Source: Blepharisma stoltei | Taxonomy: Eukaryota; Ciliophora; Heterotrichea; Heterotrichida; Blepharismidae | Direction: 5' to 3' | DNA length: 64,000 nucleotides | NCBI GenBank assembly: GCA_914767885.1 | Contig: CAJZBQ010000011.1 | Location: forward strand, 1,302,001-1,366,000 | Part shown: piece after piece, positions 36,227-47,313 of the stretch | How the letters are laid out: every line of letters begins with the position of its first letter | Numbering within the stretch: the stretch's first letter is position 1 | Notes under the pieces: generated by a model | Told to the model about the DNA's origin: nothing | The model's input: only the letters and a program-made list of their open reading frames with translations | The model's database searches: none | Made by a program: the position numbers and the translations under genes

Positions 36227-37025
36227 TTTTTAAGAAATATGAGTTTCTTTGATGGTTTGGAGATAAGAAGATTGGAATTAACAAAAATTAATTAATTCTA
36301 GGCTTATATTTATTTCAGAAAGAGACTGTTTTGTTTTTACTTCCCTTGATTAGCAATAACAAATTTTTTAATATAAACTTTTTGGGGTAGACAATGATTT
36401 AAATATAATTAATGTTTATAATAATGAAACTTGAAGATTAATATTAAATTTTAAATCTTAAGCCTATATCTTATACATTTTTTATTTCAAATATTTTCAA
36501 AATGAAAAGAATTTTTAAATAATTTTTATTAATCATCCCTTAATTGGCAAAATTTGTCTTGCTAACGATAGGGAGCTAGAAAAATAAGACTGTTTTAAAA
36601 ATTATCTTTATAAATTATTGCATTTAACTAAATTATTATGCTATTGTATTAAAAAAGTTCTAAAAGACGAATATATTTAACGATAAATCTAAATAATTAT
36701 TGGCTAAAATCATCAAAAGGCTTATTACCTTCCCTTTAAATTTGAACAAAATATAGGGAAATGTACAATTTTTTGAGTACTTTAACTCCCCTTTAAATTG
36801 GAACAATTTTTTTTAATTGGAAATTTATAAGAGAATAAGCATTTTATAAAACTCAAAAATATTTCATTCAAATTATATTTTTTAAAATTTAATAAATTTT
36901 TGTTAATCGAATATAATTTTTTTTTCAAAATATAATTAATCCCTTTACATTGAACAGGATTTTTTTTTCTGATTTAAAAGGGGACAGCTATATAGCCATT
37001 TCTTATATATTTTTGTAATAGGAAA
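36227..37025. mobile_element. Intergenic region with M2 MITE (36726-36990)
   Basis: Ends CCTTCCCTTTAAATTTGAAC and GATTTAAAAGGGGACAG; inner copy CTCCCCTTTAAATTGGAAC. It ends about 35 bp before the ATG of the next gene, so it occupies its likely promoter in the germline. 36227-36725 is plain AT-rich spacer. Confidence 0.65.
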
Positions 37026-38857
37026 ATGAGAGCTATTGTGGCAATTTTAATCCTATCTGCTGTTTACGCTTTGGAATGGGTCAATTATACAGTTACCTCT
37101 CTGAACACAGAATATAAAGAAATCACTGGAAAATCCGCAAATCTCTATCAATTAATAGACACATTACACTCATACGATCAATTAGTAAATGGCTATAATC
37201 ATCATCTTTTGCTTTTACTTACTCCCACCTCCTTGGGCTAACAAAAAAATTTGTTCGCTGGGGTTAATTTTTTTTAAAAATATTAATATAGAAAATTTTT
37301 TCTCTCAAAATTTAAAAAAATTCCAATTTGGAAAAATTGAGAAGCAAAATTAATTTAATTTGCCAAATTTATATTCTAAAACGTAAGCTGTTTAAAATTA
37401 ATCAGAATTAGCTAGAGATTTTCGTTATAATAATTATCATTTAATATAAAATTTTTTTTGTATCATAAAAAAAAAACTTTAAATTAAAAAAATTATGTTC
37501 ATTTTTCTAATGGTTTTGTTCGCTCACGGTGGGGGGAGAGTTAATAACACAAGCACTGAAAGTCTTTCTATGCATTTCATTTGTGTATACAGCGATTTCA
37601 ACGAAACAGATATTGAAATAACTGATCACACAGTCCCTGAAATGACCCTTGATTCCAAATCTGACGACATAATTGCAAATGCCCTCTCAAAAAGCATTAA
37701 AAAACCAAAAGCCAAACTCTCCAATCTTACAGTATACAGACAAGATATTAAGTTCCCTTCCTATGGAGTTGGTAATATGACTGAAGCAATTAACTACACC
37801 TTATACAGCTCAATCGCTACTTATCAAGGAAACGAATATATAGTCTACGCCTCAATCAGCAAAGACTCACTCCCCCCCCCTTTAAATTGGAACAAAATAT
37901 CGGTAAAATTTCCACTTTTTTGGTAAATTAACCCCCCTTTAAATTGGAACAAAATTTAATTTTATAATAAAAAAATATATATAATTTTTATCTAAAAAGT
38001 TTTAATATAAATTAAAAATTTAGTTATATCTTGCTCTTTTTTAAAGATAAAAGTATAAAGAGCATCTTATTTAATAAAATTTATTATCCTTGATTGTAAA
38101 TTTTTAAAAAATTAATTGTTTCTTTTTAAAAAATTTTTCAAAAAAAATTTTTGTTTTTTTGATAAAAATGATATTTTTTATTTAAATAGTTTTGATATAA
38201 ATTCAATAGGAATTCTTTATAAAATTTAAAAATTTACTTATTTCTTGCTTTATTTTAAAGAATAGAGTATATAATAACATCTTATTTAAACAAAATTAGC
38301 ACTTTGATCGATAAATTGTCTAAAATTTTTTTGTTTTAATTTTTTTTATCAATAAAAATAATAATTTTTGTGTAAATAATTTTGATACCAATTAATAGTG
38401 GCGTATTAACTAATAATAAAAATTTAGTTATATCTTGCTTTGTTTTAAAGGATAAAGAGTAAATAGCGTTTATTAAACAAATTTATTAATCTAATTCGAT
38501 AAGTTTTGGAAATTTTTTGTTTTTAAATTTTTTATATATTTTATAAAAAATTTTATATTAATATTTTTTTTAAAAAAAAAAAAATTAAACCCCCCTTTAA
38601 ATTGGAACAAAATTTTAGTTCCAATTTAAAAGGGGGGGGAGTCAGAAAAATACTACGCTTGGCAAACTGATAACTCCTCCTCAAAAAAATTCGGCTCCAC
38701 TCTATTTCCTATCACAATTACAGTCATTATCGCAGTCGTTGCTACCTTCCTCGCTCTTTATGCTTATGTCAGCCGCAGAGCAATTCCTTTTGAAAAGCAA
38801 GTAGACACAGACCCCAGGACTCTCGGAGTAGAAAAGAACATTGAAAGCGACAGATAA
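37026..38857 (+). CDS. Type I membrane glycoprotein, unknown; split by M1 and M2 MITEs
   Basis: Signal peptide MRAIVAILILSAVYA, lumenal region with several N-glycosylation sites (NYT, NET, NLT, NMT), then a transmembrane helix (TITVIIAVVATFLALYAYV) and a short cytosolic tail. Exons 37026-37221, 37544-37869, 38645-38857. The first join (TA) gives HHLLLLLNNTSTESL; the second (TCA) gives ISKDSEKYYAWQTDN. Just over 240 residues after splicing. Family not recognised. Confidence 0.65.
37222..37543. mobile_element. M1 MITE in membrane glycoprotein gene
   Basis: 322 bp, TA 37220-21 to TA 37542-43, ends CTCCCACCTCCTTGGGCTAA and TTCGCTCACGGTGGGGGGAG. TA excision is in frame. Confidence 0.8.
37870..38644. 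mobile_element. M2 MITE with tandem core, TCA-flanked
   Basis: 775 bp. Ends CTCCCCCCCCCCTTTAAATT and TTCCAATTTAAAAGGGGGGG; flanks TCA (37867-69) and TCA (38642-44). Core has three tandem ~150-bp repeats marked by TAGTTATATCTTGCT. Inner inverted copies of CCCCCCTTTAAATTGGAAC lie near both ends. Confidence 0.85.
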
Positions 38858-38878
38858 TTTAATTCAATATTATAGAAA

Positions 38879-40896
38879 TTAATTAGCCAAAGGAATCCAT
38901 GTATTTGTAACAATGTTGTATTTCAACACATAATTTTCTTTATTGATGGAGTATAACATGTGGCCTTTTCTTGTGACGTGAAGTCAGAAAAATAGCCATG
39001 TGGAGGTTAAAGGAATGTTTGCGGAATTATAAAATTCGTCTGTTATTGTATTGTAGACATAAGACATCCTATGTGGCTCATCGCTAGGGCCTTCTCCACC
39101 GAAAATCAAAATTTGAGAGGAGTCAAGAGCGTAGCAGCCATGCTGCCACAGCTTGTCAGGAAGAATTGTAGGCAAGAGCTGCCAGTTGTTAGATTCTATG
39201 GAGTATCGCTCAATTGTGTTGTTGACTGTAGTTTGATAGCCTCCGAATACATAAATACAGTTTTTGATGTGGACTCCTGATGCGCAGGTTCTTCCGTATG
39301 CCATACTAGCAATGCTTCGCCAGTTTTGGGTGGCTAAATTTAAAACTTCACAATGGTTAAGGGTTTGATTATACTGTCATAGGTTAAATTAATAATAAAT
39401 CATTATAAAATAATAGACCGTAAGCTCAATTTGGTATCCTTTATTTCATTTTTCCCTGAAAGAACATACACTTCATTGTTTATTAACAAGCAGATATGTG
39501 AAGAATGCCCATTTATCATACTCGGGGCTGGTGTAGTTTCACCTGTTTCTGGGTTCAAATAAAAAGCAGTCAATTTTGCGCCTGACTCTTTGCTTGGTTT
39601 TCCTCCTGTAATTAAAATATTCCCATTCGGCAATAATACAAACCCAGACCATCTAGGTATTATTTCAGCAGACCTTATAGACATAGTAGAAGTTCTTTGG
39701 CTTTCTAAATCATAGCGCACATATTCCTTGCTCCCTCGGCTTAAATAATACAGCTTATTGCTTTCTACAATTTCTGAAGTTTTTAGCTCCAAAGTGCAGA
39801 GAGACTCTAACAAATTATTCAGCGCGCTTTGATTTTTAAATTGTAAAATCACTTCTGGCTTTTCCCCAATAATCAGCTGTGGGTCAATAGTCGAAAGTTC
39901 TTTAGCTTTTTGATAAAGCGACAAATCATCTGTCAAATTTGACAGCTCTTGTGCTTGTTTTTGTACCCCATCCAGTGTGACGACTTTTTCAATTAAATTT
40001 TGTTTTAAAGTTTCATAGCTTTTGCAGATTTTTGATTTTGTGCTGGACCGAATGGCTTCAACTTTAGTATTTAATTGGTTGCAGACCTCGTCTAATTCGT
40101 TGGTGTTTTTTTGTTGCTGCTCTACAAGTTCTTCAAATTGACGCTTGATTTCGTCTTTTGTTAGGGTGATTCTTTGGTAGATCTGGGGAAGAGTTTCTTT
40201 GGTTTGGATTATTTCAGCTGCAAGCCTAGCTTTGGCGTCTTCTCTGGTCAGAATGGTATGACCGTTGTGGAGTGATGAAAATTGGGCACATTTCATGCAG
40301 CATTTTACACAGTCTGTCATACAAAATAGATCTTCTTCTAAATGATGCTCCATGCATAATTCTTGTTTTACTTTACTTAAATGAAGGATTTTATGATGTG
40401 CAAACCTGGATTTCGATAGGTGGGAAACAGAGCAGTCTTGGCAGAGGGTAGATTCACAGGTAATGCATTCACTTGTAGCATACTTTGGGTTTTCTACACA
40501 AAGTTGACAAAGGATATGGGAAGACGGCTCTTGAGCTGTTTTTCAGTTTTCAATTATGTTCTTGAGCACTATGTTTTTCGGCAAACATTCAGGAGAAAGC
40601 GAAGTCAGAAATGTGCAGCCTCTGCATATTGGGCATGAGAAAACTTTTGACTATATAGAGATTACATCTTTTTCTCTGAGGCTAATCACAGTAATAAGCT
40701 GTGAAGCACATTCATAACAGAGATTATGAGAGCAGCTTAAGATAATCGGATCTCTAAGAATATCAAGACAAACTGGACACATGCATTCTTTGTCTATTCT
40801 TACTCCCTGATCGAGTAAGTTGTTATCAGGCTCAGAATCAAATTTTTCGAAATTTATTAAATCCCATTTGTAAAAAAGGAAAAACTTATTAGTCAT
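38879..40896 (-). CDS. RING/B-box/kelch protein, probable E3 ligase
   Basis: Start MTNKFFLFYKWDL. RING CPVCLDILRDP...CSHNLCYECA...CPICRGC, joined across a 15-nt intron after LREKD; two B-boxes (CQLCVENPKYATSECITC, CMEHHLEEDLFC); coiled coil (~residues 210-300); C-terminal kelch blades (LLPNGNILITGG, IYVFGGYQT, QILIFGGEG). A 32-bp IES (39374-39405) lies between blades (join SIILYNQTLNHC). TGA Trp at IEN-W-KTA and LFF-W-LHV. TRIM plus kelch is an uncommon but known combination; kelch would select substrates. Confidence 0.8.
39374..39405. other. Very short IES (32 bp) in RING/B-box/kelch gene
   Basis: TA 39372-73 to TA 39404-05. It has a frame-breaking stop, lacks GT..AG ends and is too long for this genome's introns. 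Excision continues the kelch frame. Confidence 0.6.
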
Positions 40897-40953
40897 GAAT
40901 TTATGTGTATTAAAATACAAGCTGCTCAAATTTAATAGGACTAAATAATTATC

Positions 40954-41091
40954 ATGCCTTATAAATATTTGGGGATCAGTATACTGCTATTACTGACAGC
41001 TAGCATCGTATTTTCAGAGTTTGGGATACAAAACTGGCCATCCGGTAAGGGTCTATACTGGTGCCTAAATATTTATAATGCACGATATTAA
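40954..41091 (+). CDS. Possible 45-residue secreted peptide
   Basis: ATG 40954, strongly hydrophobic N-terminus (YLGISILLLLTASIVFS) like a signal peptide, then ~25 residues. No homologue recognised. It may be chance or the first exon of a gene with a lost remainder. The following ~350 bp to 41439 hold nothing recognisable. Confidence 0.25.
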   Translation: MPYKYLGISILLLLTASIVFSEFGIQNWPSGKGLYWCLNIYNARY

Positions 41092-41439
41092 TTATGTATT
41101 ATGCATTGCAATAATTTCTTATCATGCATATGCATGTCAATTTGAATTTGGTATGTGAAAACCAAATATGCGTTTCAAAACGCAGATTTTAGTGCGGCAA
41201 ATTCATAGTTTGAAATTTCATATGAAAATGGAGCGTATAATGCCTATAAGAAATTTATGCAACGCATAATATCATTTTTAAAAACTAAAAAATCTTGTTT
41301 GCTTATTGAGAAAAGTTAGCATTTTTTAATAATTTCCATATAATAATCCTAATTAAAAGCTGTTTCCAACTTAAACCCATAAATAACTAAAAAAATAAAG
41401 CAAAATTTAAAGCTTGATTAATGGTTGAGTTAATAAAAG

Positions 41440-41931
41440 ATGCAGGACTCCAAAAGCAACATCATGTTCCGTAAAACCCGAGCTTACAATGGCCGCAACG
41501 ACAGCTCAATAGATTCTGACTTTTCCCAAGAACAAGCCAAGTACGACCAGCAGCGCCAGCGTCGTCAAGAAACCGAAGAGCAGCGAAGGGTCATGCTATT
41601 TGGCAGTTCTGAAGAAAAAGCTGCCCATCAGTCCAAAGTGAAACAAGATGCAAATCTTCAGCTAATGATGAGAGAACAGCAAGAAAAAGAGCGTCGCGAC
41701 AGACAGAGAAGAGAAGACCAAAGGGTAGAAGAGCACAGGCAGATGATGGACGACATGTATAACCAAAGAGAAAGAGAACGCAGAGAAAAAATGCGACAAA
41801 TGCAAGAAGAAAATAGGATGGCAATCATGGCAAAGAACTCAGAAAGCCTTTATAGAAAAGTGAACCAAGATAGGCAGGATAAGGACTCAATCAATAGCAA
41901 TATCAGCAACTACCAGCCTAACGTATTTTAA
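41440..41931 (+). CDS. Charged helical protein, unknown
   Basis: 163 residues, dominated by a continuous Arg/Glu/Gln-rich helix (residues ~25-135: EQAKYDQQRQRRQETEEQRR). Codon use is richer in GC than its neighbours. Likely a single alpha-helix or coiled coil of the cytoskeleton. No insert, intron or TGA. Confidence 0.65.
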   Translation: MQDSKSNIMFRKTRAYNGRNDSSIDSDFSQEQAKYDQQRQRRQETEEQRRVMLFGSSEEKAAHQSKVKQDANLQLMMREQQEKERRDRQRREDQRVEEHRQMMDDMYNQRERERREKMRQMQEENRMAIMAKNSESLYRKVNQDRQDKDSINSNISNYQPNVF

Positions 41932-41996
41932 TTACTTATTGAATAATTGAGGAATGAATGCTATTTATTAGGTTCTTATAAATAATTTGCATTAAA

Positions 41997-43297
41997 ATGA
42001 TGAGAGCAGTAACTTTATTGAGATATGGCGGGCCTGAAGTGCTTCAAATTTCACAAATTCCGATCCCTGTACCAAAGCCTAATGAGGTATTATTGAAAGT
42101 TCATGCAACTGCTCTTAATCGTGCAGATCTCTTGCAGAGAAGAGGGTTTTATCCTCCTCCGGCTGGAGCTTCTGATATAATAGGTTTGGAGTGTGCGGGA
42201 GAAGTAGCACAGTCTACAAGAAACTGGGCTTCAGGACAAAGAGTTATGGCAATTCTTCCAGGTGGCGGCTATGCTGAGTATGCTGCTGTTAAATCAGATC
42301 ACCTAATGCCGATTCCTGAGAATTTATCTTATGAAGAAGCTGCTGCAATTCCTGAAGGCTGGGTTACAGCTTATCAGCTATTATTTTATATAATACATTA
42401 GATTTTTTCCTTCCTTATCCCCGATAATAAAGCTAAAAGATTTTACTATAAATATTATTTATTCCAAAATAGGGAAAATAGGAAATTATTTATATTGCTA
42501 GAGGAAAAGCACAAGAAAAAGTATTAGTTCATGCTGGAGCGAGCGGCGTAGGAACTGCACTTATACAATTAGCTAAATTAAAAGGCCTTAAAGTTGCTGT
42601 CACTTGTGGTAGCCAAGAGAAAATAGAATTCTGCAAAAATTTAGGGGCTGATCTTGCTATAAATTATAAGACAGAATCATTTAAACAGAAGGTAAAAGAG
42701 TTTGGAGGAGCTGATATTGTTTTAGATTGCATTGGGGCTAATTATTTTGAAGATAATTTAGATGCAATTAGGCTAGATGGGAGATGGGTTATTTATGGGA
42801 CTATGGGAGGACACCAAGTAAATCAAGTATCTCTAACTCCTATCTAGAAGTGAGAAAACCATTAGAAAAATTCTAAAAATTAGTTCCCCAAGTAATTGAG
42901 TAAATATAAAATTATTTTTTGATAAATAAGCAATAATTATTATAATAAAATTCTATTATTTTTATGAAATTTTATAATTAAATTCAACTTATTTAATATA
43001 AAAAGATTAAAAATTATAATTTCATAACTTAAGCAAATGTTTTGCAGAAGAGGAGTAAGAGGAATGATGGGGAAAAGAATTAGCTTGATTTCGACAACAT
43101 TGAGAAATAGATCTGATGAGTATAAAGCTGATTTGGTGGGATCTTTTATAGATGATGGAATTTTAGATGCCTTTAGGAATAGAGTTTTAAAGCCTATAAT
43201 TTACAGGACTTTCCCAATTGAAAAAATAGCGGAAGCTCATGAGATTATGGAAAAAAATGAAAATTCAGGGAAAATTGTACTGAAAATATCCAATTAA
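41997..43297 (+). CDS. Zinc-free quinone oxidoreductase (PIG3/QOR-like, MDR family)
   Basis: GroES-like N-domain (PNEVLLKVHATALNRADLLQR, IGLECAGEV), catalytic-fold linker EEAAAIPEGWVTAYQLLF, Rossmann HAGASGVGTALIQLAK, then KRISLISTTLRNRSDEYK and FPIEKIAEAHEIMEKNENSGKIVL. Reduces quinones or enals with NADPH. Two inserts: 104-bp IES (42391-42494; join QLLFYIARGKAQE) and a decayed M1 MITE (42836-43057; join QVSLRGMMGKRIS). Complete after splicing, ~325 residues, normal for the family. Confidence 0.88.
42391..42494. other. IES (104 bp) in quinone oxidoreductase gene
   Basis: TA-bounded, AT-rich; join restores TAYQLLFYIA and the cofactor domain. Confidence 0.75.
42836..43057. mobile_element. Decayed M1 MITE in quinone oxidoreductase gene
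   Basis: 222 bp, TA 42834-35 to TA 43056-57. Left end TAACTCCTATCTAGAAGTGAG followed by AACCATTAGAAAAATT matches an inverted M1 right arm. Choosing these TAs gives SLRGMMGKRI, the expected family sequence. Confidence 0.7.
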
Positions 43298-43353
43298 TTT
43301 AATTATGTGCTAATTGATTTAAAAATTATAATTTCAAAATTTATAAATATTTA

Positions 43354-44226
43354 TTATTCACTCACATATTCTCTTAGCTTAAAAACAGAATTTTTGAAAT
43401 TTTCAGAAATTTGCCCTTCAACGATCTTCCCCTGCATTTTTACATCTAATTGTTGAATTATAGTTACCTTTGTTCCAGCATTTATTTCTTCTATATTTAT
43501 CGTTTGGAAAACAGTTTGTCCATATTCTTCCAGATCAGGTACTTCTTTATCAGCCATTACAATAGAAATAATTACTCCATTATTTGTTCTTGTCGACCAT
43601 CTGTCTATAAATTTCCTTTCTTTCCCTTTAAGCGTCCTCGTTACCATCACAACGGAATCTTCATACGTTTTTCCAGTCATCAAAGTGATATCATCAATAG
43701 AAACATCGCACTTTTTTATAAGTTCAGGCTCATGCAAAGCTTCGACAATCTTAGCAAGTGATATTTTTTGGTCAAAAATAATTTTGCATTTCATCACAAT
43801 TCTTTCCTTAAGCATACTTGTAGGCTTCTGCTCGATTTTTAAATTTGGCTCAGAAACTATTTGAGACCATTCATGATTTTCTGATAAAGTTGTTAAAGAG
43901 TCTAAAATTAAATCAAATCTTTTATCAGGAAATGCAAAGTCGTCAAGCCTTTTAATAGAAAATTTTTTACAGACTTTATAGAATTCATCACTTTCTCTAT
44001 GATTTTCTCGCTTTGAAGACACATCAGAGGATTTACTTTCTAAAGGAAATTTTTCGTGATTTTGATTATTTGTGCTTATGGATTGGCCCTGATATATTTG
44101 TTGCCTGTCTTTTGGTGCTTGTGGGTATTTGAAGATATCTTTAATGTTTTTTTGTTGGCATGATCTTTGGATCACTTCAGGGTACTGTGTTGATGGCTCA
44201 GATTCTTTACTTTGGTAGCAGCCCAT
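43354..44226 (-). CDS. Lipid-modified START-like (SRPBCC) domain protein
   Basis: 290 residues, continuous. N-terminus MGCYQSKES suggests myristoylation and palmitoylation. Residues ~85-290 look like a START/Bet v1 fold (LDSLTTLSENHEWSQIVSE, FIDRWSTRTNNGVIISIV, NAGTKVTIIQQLDVK), expected to bind a lipid. Such short START proteins are common in ciliates. Domain call is by pattern. Confidence 0.55.
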   Translation of the reverse strand: MGCYQSKESEPSTQYPEVIQRSCQQKNIKDIFKYPQAPKDRQQIYQGQSISTNNQNHEKFPLESKSSDVSSKRENHRESDEFYKVCKKFSIKRLDDFAFPDKRFDLILDSLTTLSENHEWSQIVSEPNLKIEQKPTSMLKERIVMKCKIIFDQKISLAKIVEALHEPELIKKCDVSIDDITLMTGKTYEDSVVMVTRTLKGKERKFIDRWSTRTNNGVIISIVMADKEVPDLEEYGQTVFQTINIEEINAGTKVTIIQQLDVKMQGKIVEGQISENFKNSVFKLREYVSE

Positions 44227-44409
44227 TTTAGAATTAAATATTAGCCATTAATATTCTCCTGATAAGAATTTTTACATTTTCAATTACTGCTTTTTCAATG
44301 AACTTATTCAATTATTTTTGCAGCTTAGCAAATACTTTCTATTTACAATTAATTGTGATTACATACATTATAATGTAGGCTTATTCATTTGATCATACGA
44401 TATACTAAT

Positions 44410-44718
44410 ATGCCGCTGCCACTCAAAACTCTCCTGACTGTTTTCATCTGATTGGTAAATTTTTTGTGTTACTCTTCTCCCTACTGATTTATGTTCCCAC
44501 ATTGCTAAATTTTTTTTCATTTGCTCAAGTACAAGGGTATTAATTATAGCTCATGCACCTTAATAGATCTCTATACCCCAGCAGAATACCGACCAGAAAA
44601 AATATGGTACAAGGCACCTTCTTTATACAGTATAAGTCTGATTAGGCACCTTAAAACCAAAACGGAGACTTGTCATTTTCGTTTTTACTTTTCAAAAAAG
44701 CTGACAAGTACAAATTAA
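44410..44718 (+). CDS. Small secreted or membrane protein, broken frame
   Basis: ATG 44410 opens a hydrophobic leader (PLPLKTLLTVFIWLVNFLCY, two TGA as Trp). A TAA stops it at 44506, but the same frame continues as SSCTLIDLYTPAEYRPEKIW and ends at 44718, so a short TA-bounded IES (several TA pairs possible) probably lies between. No family recognised. Confidence 0.4.
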
Positions 44719-44767
44719 TTTTGGAAATTAAAAGGATGGCCAATAATGATCTAAATAATTTCAGGGG

Positions 44768-47313
44768 CTATACGTCAGATTTCAAATAACTGCATCATAC
44801 TTCAAATAACGGCAGACAGATATTTTTTATAAATCCAGCTTGGCTTTTTGGTATATTTGTGGTATCTCTGTCACAGTACATAGAAACTGGCTGCTTGTTT
44901 TTCTTCTCTAAATCCCCTTGGTTGAAAAATTCTTCACATACCAGCTGGCTTCATTTTTCATGGAGATCTTTTACCTTGGCACTGTGGCCTATGTCTCCAC
45001 ATTTTAATGCCATTGCTAGTATCATCACTTTGTCATCTGCTTTTTCAATATCTAAATCTGATAAATTAATTGCTCTTGTCCTAAATCTGCCTAAAAGCTC
45101 AAAATGCTTCGACATATCAGTTCCTAATATCATGTCTATAATAAGTTTTCTTGCCTTAAATCAATCACTGCTCGTAATTCCTTCTAAAACATTGCATCCT
45201 GATTTTTGCATTATAGTAAAAGTATTAGAGCAATGCATATTTTCTAGCACACTTTGGTCATTATATTGATATGCAAGCTCATCATGATTATTTATCAAAT
45301 ACCGATTGGTTAAAGCAGGATGTCCAACATCATGGCCTAATGATGCAATAATTGAGGATAAAATATCAAGTGCTGATAAATATACATGAAGACTACTATG
45401 CTGGATAAAAAACAGCACACAATGAAGCACATCTGCTGCATGGCAAGCATTGTGATAAGGGTTTTTATTGTACCCTTTTTCAATTGTTTTGAAGTACAAG
45501 TCGCTCACGCTTTCTGGAATATTAAAAGTTTCGTTTAAATTCCATTTTTTTAGAAGGTATTTTGCAATTACAAAAATACTGCTTCCAGTAGCGTTATAGA
45601 TAAATCATATATCAAAATTTCAGTTTCTGCCGATTGTGGATAGGACACTTTCAAGCTCAGAAGCGCCGTAATTTCTAAAGGGAAAAGCTTTTTTATTTTT
45701 GGTTTCATCCTCTGTAAATGTGAACTTTTTGGGGACCATGATTTCAAAAGCGTCTTGGGTCTGACGGACTTCCATGTAATTTTGGTTAATAAATTCTATG
45801 TCTTCTTTATCAATGTCTGGGGCTTCTTGAAATCTGATTTCTTTATAATAATGCCCATGGGCGATTCTTCTTTTAACTTTTTCTACTTCAATGCTTGCGT
45901 TTTTTAGTCTGTTTTTAACGTCTTTGAACATAACAACAGAGTAGCCGTATTTAATATTCCAAATCTAATGCTAACTCCCCCCCTCCGTGAGTGAACAAAA
46001 AAATTTTGTTCACTCACGGAGGGGGGTTAATTTTTTTTTTTTAAAAAAGTTTATATATAAATTTTATAAAAAATTGTTTTTTTCGAAATTTAAAAAAAAT
46101 CCTAATTTGCAAAAATTGGAAAGCAAATATTAATTTAACTTATAAAATTTATGTTTTAAAAAGCAATTCGTTTAAAATTAAACAGAATTAGTTCTAGATT
46201 TCGTTATGCTAATTATCACTTATATATCAAAATTTTTTTCCATAAAAAATTTTTCTATTAAAAAACATTTTGTTCACTCACGGAGGGTGGATTTTTAGGC
46301 AAAAAATAGCGATTTTTCTCACTCACGGAGGGGGGGAGTAAGTGCTTTATTATTTGACCACTTTTACTATTTTTTACAAAAATAAGATAAATCATTTATA
46401 TAAAATATGTGTGTTCTCTTTTAAAATATATATCGTTTTTGATTGAATCACAAGAATTTACAAGGTGCTCAATTTCTGACTTAATCACATCTTGCATACT
46501 CACATCGACTTCTGGTATATAAAAATTTTCCCTTTCTCTCTCAGCTCTGTAAAACAGTTGCCTTGACCTATAATCAAATTTATGTGCTTCTATCACTTGT
46601 AGCCCTAAAAACAAGACCATTATTGCACATTCCGCAATAATAGAATAATCATTCAAAGGAGAATACGAAAGCGAAAACGACAAAAACAGCACTATACTTG
46701 AAACACAAAGAATCCCTACCAAATAAAAGCTATCAAATAAAATATTTCTCATCATAATAATCCAACAAATAACCCCAAGTGTGCTTGGAATCGAGCTTTT
46801 ATGATAATCTTCTGATAGCATCCCGCTTAAAACCCTTTCATCGCCTACTATTAAATATATCAAAAACAAAAATCCCAGTAACATTAAAAAAAATCTGCAA
46901 TGGTATAAACAAAAAGTGCTTTTATGAAAAGAATATAAAATCATGTAAGAAATAATCAGAATAGCTGATAGGAAAATCAGTTGAAATCTTAAATTTGAGT
47001 CAGCCATTTCGTTATCTGCATTCAGTAAAATAGAAAAAGCTATCAAGATCGTGATATAAAGGGTTAAATATAAATAAAACACTAGTAAGGTACTTCTGAA
47101 CTCTAATGAAAGTGTTTTATGGTCCTTACGGTCGCAATAAATGCTTTTGATGAATTTATCTTCCATATATGGGCTGGTAAACCAAAGTAAATTTGGGTTA
47201 ATAGGGATGGATTGGTTTTCGTGGTTTTCGTGGCCTAATAGTCCATAAGTTGACGGCCTGTGGTGCAAGAATATAGATGGAGATATTGGCTCACTTCTAC
47301 TTGACATAGACAT
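44768..47313 (-). CDS. Membrane-anchored class I cyclic-nucleotide phosphodiesterase
   Basis: The first ~305 residues hold about six transmembrane helices (TLLVFYLYLTLYITILIAF, FFLMLLGFLFLIYLIVG). After a MITE-bearing IES, a linker (YGYSVVMFKDVKNRL) leads to the PDE domain: YHNACHAADVLH (HNxxHxxDV), LGHDVGHPALTNRYLI (HDxxH), LKCGDIGHSAK (metal Asp), SQAGFIKNICLPLFE (glutamine-switch region). Four or more TGA as Trp. Hydrolyses cAMP/cGMP at a membrane; the TM-plus-PDE layout is known in ciliates. IES 45950-46407 joins REHTYGYSVVMFKDV. Confidence 0.82.
45950..46407. mobile_element. IES with nested M1 MITE in PDE gene
   Basis: 458 bp TA to TA (45948-49, 46406-07). A textbook M1 (45970-46343) sits inside with TACTCCCCCCTCCGTGAGTG-type ends; about 20 and 60 bp of extra AT-rich DNA flank it, suggesting a MITE that landed in an older IES or whose boundaries shifted. 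Confidence 0.75.

Noticed and set aside
44951-45931. Soluble PDE as a separate gene with its own ATG
   Set aside because: The TA join to the upstream membrane domain is in frame and gives a known ciliate architecture.
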